From the NCBI RefSeq assembly GCF_001648595.1, contig NZ_LBAW01000003.1, forward strand, positions 62,001 to 126,000: a stretch of DNA of 64,000 nucleotides, written 5' to 3'. Positions 54,801 to 62,364 of the stretch are shown in pieces. The position numbers and the translations under genes were made by a program. The notes beneath the pieces are model-generated. The model had not been told where the DNA came from and searched no databases. It saw only the letters and a program-made list of their open reading frames with translations. How positions within the stretch are numbered: position 1 is the stretch's first letter; the number at the start of each line of letters is the position of its first letter. Origin of the DNA: Legionella bozemanae (GTDB taxonomy: Bacteria; Pseudomonadota; Gammaproteobacteria; Legionellales; Legionellaceae).

Positions 54801-56147
54801 GTGACAGTATCACCTAAAGGAAAAACTTTCGGACAACAACAGTTAGAGTCAATTACTGGCACAATGAATTCAATACGTTGTGACACGTTCCAGCTGAACG
54901 CACCCTCAGCATGCACTCAAGTTATTTTGTTAAATCATCCTGTTGGTAAATTTTTAACCACAATTCTATACTTTAAGAATAGGCTGAATCAAAAATGGGG
55001 ATCTGTCATGCATTCCAAATATGATAAACTCATTTACATCAATTTGACCCAAGATCAAATAACGGCAAATATTGATACGCTTATAATTCACGAAAGCCCG
55101 GCAATACTCGTGAAAATACCAGATGGAAGTGACCTTAAAGCTTTGGAGAACCCTGATTTCTTTCCTAAACCGATTACAAACCGTACCAAAATATATTTTG
55201 CGGCTCATGGAAGAGAAGAGTTAGACGATATGGTCCTTGATAGACAAACAGGCACCCCAAAGATATACGATTTAGATGATATCGCCGCCTATTTTGGAAA
55301 ATTACTCACAAATCCAGATTTCAAAAATCCTAATGTAATACCTCGATTGACACTGGTGATGAGTGTATGTGAGGGATTAAATTTTGCCAAAAACCTACAA
55401 AAAAAATTATTTAATGACTATGGACTATTTATTGATGTAATTGCCAATAAAAATGTATTACATGAGCAATTTGAAAAGCCTAGGTATGAAAATACAGCAT
55501 ATCTTACTCACAGAGAAACATCCATCAAAGGAGTAGGTAGAGAGCACAAGCGGCCACATAGTAAAGTGTTATTAACTATTAATACGGATGGTTCGCAACA
55601 AGAAATTGATGCCTATCAATTAAAGTGGATAGAAAATGTCCTCAATACAGTTCATCAGCAAATAGCAACTTTTAGCAAATGGGCTGATTTTGAAAAACCA
55701 GAGAATATCCGTATATTAGAAGGACTCAATGCCTTTTGTAAGGACGTTGATGCCGTTATCTCGTTATCCATCAATCAAGATATTAATTTGACTGCCAATA
55801 ACCTCTTAGCATTGCTGCAAAGTTGTCAAAAAACCTCTGCAGATCCGCTGTATCAACAAGCAATGAACTATGAAATGTTTCAAATCGTGACAAAAAACCT
55901 CATTAATGAAGGGATAAAATATATTAATCCGAACATGGAGATGCAAGATTATTCTCATGCTCTTGAAGACATTGAATCACAGAAGAACAAGATGATTCGA
56001 GATGAAGTTGCTCCCAATATATTTCAGGCAAAAAAAGCCATTTTTTCTGCATTACTTGCTGAGGCTTCAGAATATGGTATAGAGTCGGTCTTGGAACGAC
56101 TCGAAAAAGCAAAGGAAGAAGTGTCCCAGGGGATGAATCCCTTTTAA
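54801..56147 (+). CDS. Effector-like protein with possible His/Cys protease dyad
   Basis: A 448-residue soluble protein with a GTG start that lacks a clear ribosome site; an ATG 21 codons later is an alternative. No family is recognised with certainty. Residues about 125-215 resemble a caspase/clostripain-type fold: a strand then His-Gly (KIYFAAHGREELDD) and, about 60 residues on, a strand ending in Cys (RLTLVMSVCEGLNFAKNLQ). These would form a Cys-His dyad. The C-terminal half is helical. If right, it would be a cysteine peptidase, perhaps translocated into host cells. The 332 bases upstream hold no gene. Confidence 0.65.
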   Translation: MTVSPKGKTFGQQQLESITGTMNSIRCDTFQLNAPSACTQVILLNHPVGKFLTTILYFKNRLNQKWGSVMHSKYDKLIYINLTQDQITANIDTLIIHESPAILVKIPDGSDLKALENPDFFPKPITNRTKIYFAAHGREELDDMVLDRQTGTPKIYDLDDIAAYFGKLLTNPDFKNPNVIPRLTLVMSVCEGLNFAKNLQKKLFNDYGLFIDVIANKNVLHEQFEKPRYENTAYLTHRETSIKGVGREHKRPHSKVLLTINTDGSQQEIDAYQLKWIENVLNTVHQQIATFSKWADFEKPENIRILEGLNAFCKDVDAVISLSINQDINLTANNLLALLQSCQKTSADPLYQQAMNYEMFQIVTKNLINEGIKYINPNMEMQDYSHALEDIESQKNKMIRDEVAPNIFQAKKAIFSALLAEASEYGIESVLERLEKAKEEVSQGMNPF

Positions 56148-56691
56148 CATCGAGGAAACAAGCAATGATATGGACTCATCAAATTACTGCTCTCGAAAAT
56201 TCATGTCATATGGTCAGATAATTGTGTTACTTTTTCCTCTGGAACTCCCTCAAGAAATCTCATTCGTACATCATTAACCCATATATAATTTCCATATACT
56301 CGCCCCTGCCTTTCCAAATGGATATGACTAGTAATTTCATTATTGGGAGCGATTGCCCAATAGTTGCGGCAATATTTACCAAGACATCTAATGAAAATCG
56401 AGAGATACGACCAACATATCAGACCGATAGATAATAATTCGCATGTTAAGGTGAGGTGGTGGTAACATGACAAAGGTACCAATTTGCTTGCCGGATATCA
56501 GACGATGAATATATCAAAAGGCAGATCCTGAAAAACAACACCGCTTTTGGGAATCTTTGTTCATATAATAAAGATAGAAACTCTCAAAGAAGCATACCAA
56601 ATAGTTACCCGGAACGGTGGAACACAAGAAGATGATAATCAAAGCTTTGAGGATATGGATCTCTCTAATGATTTCTAAAAGGATCGATCAT
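56148..56691. other. Intergenic region with possible gene fragments
   Basis: A minus-strand frame (56482-56201) has a protein-like C-terminal part (HLERQGRVYGNYIWVNDVR) but a poor start. A plus-strand start-less frame ends at 56678 with an acidic tail (GTQEDDNQSFEDMDLSNDF), 13 bases before the M2 peptidase start. Both may be remnants. No ribosome site supports either as an intact gene. Confidence 0.35.
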
Positions 56692-58506
56692 ATGAAACAT
56701 TATTATATAATACTGATTTCATCCTACCTGCTTTTATCTTGCCATAATAGTGGCAGTAGCCCCAATACCGACGCAGCAGAAGCACAGAAATTTATTGATA
56801 ACTACACCAAACAGTATGTGAAGCTCTATGCAAGTGCTAAAAATGCACGATGGCAATCAAATATTGAGATAAAGCCGAATGATTTTACTAATGCGATGAT
56901 TGCGCAGAAAGCGGATAAAGATCTCGCTGTATTTATCGGTAGTAAAGAGAACATTCAGAGCGCCCGCAAATACCTCAACCCAAAATATAAGCTAACAAAG
57001 ATGCAAGTAAAGCAATTAGAGCTAATTCTCTATTCTGCTGCTAATAGCCCTCAAGAGGTAGCTGACCTTGTAGAAAAAAGAATAAAAGCTGAGGTTGAGC
57101 AAATATATAAGCTGTATGGATATCAATATATACTGGATGGCAAGAAGATAGATGTTAATAACATAGACTATATTCTTAAAAAAGAATCCAACCTCAATAA
57201 ACGTCTGTCAGCATGGGAAGCAAGTAAACAAGTAGGACCTACTCTCAAAACGGGGCTTATCAATTTACGCAACTTAAGAAATCAAACCGTACAGGCGCTA
57301 GGGTACCCTGATTTTTTCACATATCAGGTAAGCAGCTACCATATGAGCACTGATGAGATGATGCAGACCATGGAACGTTTCATGAGGGAGCTTTATCCTC
57401 TATACCGTGAGCTGCATACCTGGGTGCGTTATGAACTAGCCAAGAGATATGGTGTAAACACTGTACCTGAATATCTGCCTGCACACTGGCTACCAAACCG
57501 CTGGGGGCAGGACTGGAGTTCTATACTGAAGGTAAAAAGCATTCATATTGATGGTATCCTTAAAAACAAATCCCCTAATTGGATTATGAAGTCAGCAGAG
57601 AATTTGTATGTAAGCCTTGGTTATCCCAAACTACCGGCAACGTTTTGGAAAAAGTCAAATCTTTATCCCTATCCTCCCAATTCATCCATTAAAAAGAATA
57701 ACCACGCATCTGCCTGGCATATCGACCTTGATCAAGACATACGCATCATAATGAGTTTGGAGTCTAATGCTAAGTCGTTCAGGACCTCTCACCATGAATT
57801 AGGTCATATCTATTACTACCTCACTTATACTAACAAAGATGTGCCGCCACTGTTACGTAAAGGCGCTAACCGTGCCTTTCATGAAGCTATTGGCACCATG
57901 ATGGGACTTGCTGCGAGGAAGAAGCCTTATCTGGTGGAGCGCGGCCTGATCGATACGTCCATAGAAATAGATAATATGCATACTCTTCTTAAAGAAGCAC
58001 TCAACTCTGTAGTGTTTATTTTTTTCTCCGCGGGCACGATGAGCCATTTTGAAAAAGCCATGTATGTTGATAACTTATCTCCTGACCAATTCAACGCAAA
58101 ATGGTGGGAGCTGGTTAAGAAATACCAAGGAATTGAGCCGCCATTTATTAGAGGTGAAGAATATTGCGATGCAGCTACTAAAACACACATCAACAACGAT
58201 CCTGCCCAATACTATGATTATGCATTGTCTTATGCCCTTTTATATCAGCTGCACAACCATATAGCCAAAAATATACTGCACCAAGACCCTCATGCTACCA
58301 ACTACTTTGGCCAGAAAGCTATAGGAGACTTTCTAATGCATATTATGCGCCATGGAGCTTCCAAAGACTGGAGGCAAATACTCAAAGAATCAACCGGTGA
58401 TGAGCTGAGTGCCAAAGCAATGTTAGAGTACTTTCAACCACTAGTTGACTGGCTGCATGAACAGAATAAAGGAAGGAACTATAGCCTTCCGGAAATTATG
58501 GAATAA
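56692..58506 (+). CDS. M2-family peptidase (ACE-like) lipoprotein
   Basis: A 604-residue zinc dipeptidyl carboxypeptidase of the angiotensin-converting-enzyme family. The start at 56692 follows AAGGA by 8 bases and opens a lipoprotein signal peptide (YIILISSYLLLSC, Cys about residue 17). The zinc motif is HHELGH (H368, E369, H372), with the third ligand expected in NRAFHEAIGTMMG about 25 residues on. Other M2 blocks are HWLPNRWGQDW, ASAWHIDLDQDIRI, and the C-terminal YALSYALLYQLHNHI. Length equals a single ACE catalytic domain. It would be anchored to the cell envelope and trim C-terminal dipeptides from peptides. Confidence 0.9.
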   Translation: MKHYYIILISSYLLLSCHNSGSSPNTDAAEAQKFIDNYTKQYVKLYASAKNARWQSNIEIKPNDFTNAMIAQKADKDLAVFIGSKENIQSARKYLNPKYKLTKMQVKQLELILYSAANSPQEVADLVEKRIKAEVEQIYKLYGYQYILDGKKIDVNNIDYILKKESNLNKRLSAWEASKQVGPTLKTGLINLRNLRNQTVQALGYPDFFTYQVSSYHMSTDEMMQTMERFMRELYPLYRELHTWVRYELAKRYGVNTVPEYLPAHWLPNRWGQDWSSILKVKSIHIDGILKNKSPNWIMKSAENLYVSLGYPKLPATFWKKSNLYPYPPNSSIKKNNHASAWHIDLDQDIRIIMSLESNAKSFRTSHHELGHIYYYLTYTNKDVPPLLRKGANRAFHEAIGTMMGLAARKKPYLVERGLIDTSIEIDNMHTLLKEALNSVVFIFFSAGTMSHFEKAMYVDNLSPDQFNAKWWELVKKYQGIEPPFIRGEEYCDAATKTHINNDPAQYYDYALSYALLYQLHNHIAKNILHQDPHATNYFGQKAIGDFLMHIMRHGASKDWRQILKESTGDELSAKAMLEYFQPLVDWLHEQNKGRNYSLPEIME

Positions 58507-58790
58507 ATTTTTTGGGTTATCTCCGCCACGGTAAGCGTAGGTTAACTAAAAAGTACATGAATGTGCCGATGATTCAACGTCGTGCTTACGGATTAGAAAT
58601 TTTGAAAATTACAGATTAAGGGTTAAGGTTTTGTGTTCTTGGTTAGTGTTATTCAATCCACTAATTTGTATACTGCAAGCCCGTATATCATTAACAAAGC
58701 AAAAATAGATTGATGATCAAATTAAGTCAGGGACACTTAGAGCAGTCAAATAATACAAAATAGTGCCGTTTTGGTACCGCGATATGATGA

Positions 58791-59141
58791 TTAACTTATC
58801 AATGAGTTAATTGGCTTGGTGGCTAGAATCGAACCCGCTACCATGAACGCATGTGCGATATTATCTTTTTCAGGCTTTGGGAGAACATTTAAAGCATAAT
58901 TAGTCCCAGATTTTTCGATCCTTTCACTTCTTACATCAGATGTATTTAGGCTCACAACACAATCGTTTGGAGATTTTTGCGATTTTGAGGGGTCATGATT
59001 TTTTAGAAAAGTTCTATTAACTGAAGGTTCGCAATTTCTATCATTACAAGCGCTTGCACTAAGACTTACAATATTATTCTCAATCTTATAGCCACCATCA
59101 CTTTCCCGGACATTTTGATAAAGTAATTCATTATTTGTGGC
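58791..59141 (-). pseudogene. Start-less reading frame, 5'-truncated gene remnant
   Basis: 116 sense codons between an upstream TGA (59142-59144) and TAA (58791-58793) on the minus strand, without a usable start. The translation is protein-like: VSLSASACNDRNCEPSVNRT, VVSLNTSDVRSERIEKSG and MVAGSILATKPINSLIS. The GAATCGAACCCGCT sequence that looks like a tRNA T-arm at 58826-58839 lies inside this frame. Family not recognised. Confidence 0.4.
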
Positions 59142-59269
59142 TCATATTAAGAATTTTCAAAACTAATCAGTTCTTTTGAAGTTACCTAAATAACCCACTA
59201 TCCGGTTTTCTATTCTCTCAAAATTGTCCTATATTTAAACAATTAAATCCTTTCTTTGGTTCTATACAA

Positions 59270-60046
59270 ATGCCAACTCGTAATAAAAATGAAATCCTGT
59301 TGCAAAACGATCGCTACAAAGTTTCAATCATCGCAGTTGAAAAGAAAATTAAGGCAATAGCTATTGATTTTGGGGGTAAAGAAGACGATTTCTCTCCCGT
59401 TTTATTTGATCAGTACTTTGCTGAAAAATTAAATGAAATCCAAGAAATCTATCAATCGCTTAATTCACTTAAAAAGGCTCATGAAGACTTGCTCCTGGAG
59501 GCAACATACAGGCCGGCAAAAATAAAAACCGGAAAAGTGAAAAAGCATATTCAAAATCAAATTGATATGATTAATAACATGGAAAAAGTTGTTGATACTA
59601 AATTACTTGAAATAATCAATTTATATGAGGATAAGAGCCACCTACTATTCAAGCAACCAGCCTATCAAGAACAGATTGCCAATATTATCAATTCATTAGA
59701 GAAGATCAGGGATTTCTGCAAGAATAATAGTAGCAACACTCTTCTTTCAGAAAAACTGACCCATGTATGGCGTTCTAGTAAACAGAGTCAGGTTACCAGT
59801 CAGCAAATTAATATTCACGCCTCTATAGTTGATGCACTGAGTAGAGAACTCAGACAGTTACAAAATATCAATATGCATCTTCAGAACAAAGTAAGCGACC
59901 TTGAAGCAAAATTGAGAGAACCTTCTAAACAGTCAGGAACTATACAAGCTACACGATTTTTTAAAACTGATGAAACTAAGACAAAAAATGTGGGAGAAGA
60001 ATATAAGGGACCATCCTCTGGGGAAAGTTCTAATGTTCCCAAATAG
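59270..60046 (+). CDS. Coiled-coil hypothetical protein, 258 aa
   Basis: Unrecognised soluble protein that is helical throughout. Residues about 45-75, 95-125 and 185-220 are coiled-coil-like (SRELRQLQNINMHLQNKVS). The tail is hydrophilic and Glu/Ser-rich (GEEYKGPSSGESSNVPK), which is compatible with a Dot/Icm translocation signal, but this is inferred. No clear Shine-Dalgarno lies before the ATG (TATACAAATG). It is bounded on both sides by non-coding or broken DNA, so it may have arrived with a mobile segment. Confidence 0.6.
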   Translation: MPTRNKNEILLQNDRYKVSIIAVEKKIKAIAIDFGGKEDDFSPVLFDQYFAEKLNEIQEIYQSLNSLKKAHEDLLLEATYRPAKIKTGKVKKHIQNQIDMINNMEKVVDTKLLEIINLYEDKSHLLFKQPAYQEQIANIINSLEKIRDFCKNNSSNTLLSEKLTHVWRSSKQSQVTSQQINIHASIVDALSRELRQLQNINMHLQNKVSDLEAKLREPSKQSGTIQATRFFKTDETKTKNVGEEYKGPSSGESSNVPK

Positions 60047-60176
60047 TTAAACCTGAAAAAAGTAGGTCAATCTACAATGAGCCTTTATTACGTTGCTTTT
60101 TTTAGTTTAAATTATTGGACATTGCTCCACCAGATTAAATGAATGTAATTCACATGAGTGGCAAAAATCCGATTCA

Positions 60177-60360
60177 TTGCGACTGCGGGAATCGAACCCG
60201 CTCACAAATCTTTAGCAAACTCCTTCCATGACAACTAAAGACCAAGAAAGACCAGATAGAGAAGGGTTAACCTTTGATAAGGAAATTTTAACTGAATTGT
60301 ACTCCATGGTCACTGATTGTCAGCAAATGGTGCCGCTATGGTGCCGTTTTTTCAGATCAT
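60177..60360 (-). other. tRNA T-arm-like hairpin, possible attachment-site remnant
   Basis: At 60185-60201 the minus strand reads GCGGG-TTCGATT-CCCGC, a perfect T-stem and canonical T-loop, but no complete tRNA surrounds it and no CCA follows. About 120 bases away, at 60329-60347, GGTGCCG occurs twice, a pattern I associate with 3' ends of tyrosine-recombinase genes, though the frames here carry stops. Taken together this may be an old attachment site. The rest of 60047-60597 shows no gene. Confidence 0.35.
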
Positions 60361-60597
60361 GCTTTATATTCCATATAAACCTCTTTGCTCTATGATCGCT
60401 GCAATACTTAGCAGCGTATCTAAAAAATCGAGAAATCAGTCCAAGTACCATATAACGCTATTATTCCCTCTTTATTGATATTTAATAGTAGGAATTACTT
60501 CCAGCATAAACTAACGACATTAGCATAAGATAAATGGCTAACCTAACAATGAATTCCTGTTCTTTCAAAATCACTCATAATACTCCGAATGAAAAAA

Positions 60598-61494
60598 TTA
60601 TATCAATATAGTAGATTGGGGGTCTAAGGGGCGTATCTCATCTAAAGATCTGAGCTCAATCGAATATTTCCTTACCAATTCAATTTTGGCAGAGTAGCAT
60701 GTTGCTTCTATACTATCATTTGGTGCCAATAAGTATACTTTGTCAATGTAGTGCACACCATCTGTTAAGATTAAAGGGAAGTCACGCCACATTACATCCT
60801 CTGCGCTTAATGCAATTTTTAAATCGTCCCCAAAAAATCGTTGCATCCCCAATACCATTGCATATCGATATTCCTTTTCTGCAGCATAACATAGACCTTT
60901 TCCATTAGAATCACGTTTATGAAAAGTATTGCATAATGTTCGCATACCTAATCCATATCGATGAGGATCGGTCATTTTTTCCCAAAGCTCATGTTCAATA
61001 CCAAAAGCTTCAGGGTAATAGGTAATAGCGCTATCATATGGGAGAAAAACAATATGAGGGAAATGATTGCCTAGTAGCTTTCTGCTGATTTCGATGGTTT
61101 GATTAAATATTTTTCTTACTTTCCCAACAGTTGAAGTAATAACACAAACGTTATTTTTATTCTGTGCAAATGAGCTTTCTTTAAATGAGTCCCAAGGATC
61201 ATCGTTTCCATCCCATATAGACCAGCAGGAAACAAGAGCATCATTACATGTAGTATCACTTCCAACAATACCATTACCTAAATTGATAGCGGTAGAACTT
61301 TCTTGGGAATCACCCGCATTTGTTTCCATAGTTTGATAATGACTCAATAGTCCATAATGAAAAGTGCAATTTATTTCAGTGTGCTCCATAGTACCAACAG
61401 ACTTTTCAGCCCCATATCTATCTAAAAATCGAATCAGTTTAGTATCATCTGCAATAACGACATTTTGAAACGGCATGATTATACCAGTGCCCAT
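60598..61494 (-). CDS. Hypothetical protein, possibly DUF2971-like
   Basis: A 298-residue soluble protein without signal peptide. The arrangement of an early aromatic region (LIRFLDRYGAEKS), then VSCWSIWDGNDDPWDSFK, and later CYAAEKEYRYAMVLGM recalls DUF2971 proteins, where a C-W-S...P-x-W segment and an EKEYR segment recur, but I am not certain. Such proteins are common near mobile elements and phage-defence genes. Start: ATG after AGAGGATTAGG. It stands between the attachment-like site and the AlpA gene, pointing away from it. Confidence 0.55.
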   Translation of the reverse strand: MGTGIIMPFQNVVIADDTKLIRFLDRYGAEKSVGTMEHTEINCTFHYGLLSHYQTMETNAGDSQESSTAINLGNGIVGSDTTCNDALVSCWSIWDGNDDPWDSFKESSFAQNKNNVCVITSTVGKVRKIFNQTIEISRKLLGNHFPHIVFLPYDSAITYYPEAFGIEHELWEKMTDPHRYGLGMRTLCNTFHKRDSNGKGLCYAAEKEYRYAMVLGMQRFFGDDLKIALSAEDVMWRDFPLILTDGVHYIDKVYLLAPNDSIEATCYSAKIELVRKYSIELRSLDEIRPLDPQSTILI

Positions 61495-61740
61495 AGAACC
61501 TAATCCTCTTTGTTTTTAGTTAAAAGCAGTGAATGATTATAACTTTAGCCATAGAGTAAAACCATTCATGTAGCAATTTTCCATAATGGACAGATGTGCA
61601 AGATGATTAATCTTGGCTCATAATTTTAGCTTTCTATTAGGGTGAATTAAATAAAACTGTTTTAGAGATCCGTTTTTATTTTGGCAAGCGAAAAGTTTTG
61701 CTAAAACAACAATGTCTGTGGTTTGATTATATTAATACCT

Positions 61741-61768
61741 TTATTCTATATTCTAGAATTTAGAATAA
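61741..61768. promoter_or_regulatory. 28-bp palindrome upstream of the AlpA-type gene
   Basis: TTATTCTA (61741-61748) and TAGAATAA (61761-61768) are perfect inverted arms around a second perfect palindrome TTCTAGAA (61751-61758). In total 24 of 28 positions are symmetric. It lies about 80 bases before the AlpA start and about 250 bases before the divergent gene. It is a strong operator candidate, perhaps for autoregulation. Confidence 0.5.
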
Positions 61769-61850
61769 GGAATAGTTTAAATCGAGTTAACACTTTTAAA
61801 ATACGAAACTAAGTTATATGATGCCTTCATTTATCCTGACTAATCACATT

Positions 61851-62075
61851 ATGACGCAACTTCCTAATACAGGATTTCTAAGACTTAAACAAATCATCGG
61901 CGACAATAAAGCAAATCCCCCTATTCCGGCATTAATTCCTATAAGTAAATCAACATGGTGGGCTGGCATTAAATCAGGACGCTTTCCACAACCTGTAAAG
62001 CTTGGGCCGAGAACTACTGCCTGGAGAGTTGAAGATATTAAAGAATTTATCATTAATTTTGATAAGAAAAAGTAA
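61851..62075 (+). CDS. AlpA-family phage regulator
   Basis: A 74-residue DNA-binding protein of the AlpA/excisionase-like MerR-fold type. Blocks: TGFLRLKQIIG, IPISKSTWWAGIKSGRFPQP and VKLGPRTTAWRVEDIKEFI, which are near-diagnostic. AlpA proteins activate integrase genes or excision in cryptic prophages and islands. A longer start at 61818 exists; 61851 matches the family's usual N-terminus, though neither has a good ribosome site. Its presence marks this end of the window as a mobile or formerly mobile segment. Confidence 0.88.
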   Translation: MTQLPNTGFLRLKQIIGDNKANPPIPALIPISKSTWWAGIKSGRFPQPVKLGPRTTAWRVEDIKEFIINFDKKK

Positions 62076-62146
62076 ATATTAGACCCGATTATGTATTTGT
62101 AAATTTTATTAAAAAAGTTAAATTATATTAAACGCTTGCTTAATTT

Positions 62147-62302
62147 TTAATGGTGTAGCCGTTGTCTAGTGTCTTTAATATTGTTCTGGATATTTTCATC
62201 TGATTGTAGGGATAAAATTCCCTCTGCAACTCTTTTAATTAATTCTTCTTTATAGTAGTAATTTATCCGTTCATGTAAAGTATTTGTCTAAACTGTAGCC
62301 AT
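62147..62302 (-). pseudogene. Small frame with an in-frame TAG
   Basis: Minus strand, MATV then TAG, then an uninterrupted TNTLHERINYYYKEELIKRV and AEGILSLQSDENIQN, ending RLHH and TAA. The composition is protein-like. It could be a small island gene inactivated by a nonsense change, or coincidental. The rest of 62076-62364 shows nothing. Confidence 0.3.
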
Positions 62303-62364
62303 AATTTTTTTTGTACTACTATTAATAGTAAATCTTCCTAAAAATATTAAAGACCTATTATTAA

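Noticed and set aside
58822-58845. tRNA T-arm-like sequence with ACCA on the minus strand, as a partner for the 60185-60201 hairpin
   Set aside because: The T-stem does not pair well, no tRNA body is present, and the bases lie inside an open reading frame (VAGSILATK), so the resemblance may be chance. A flanking att pair is therefore not claimed.
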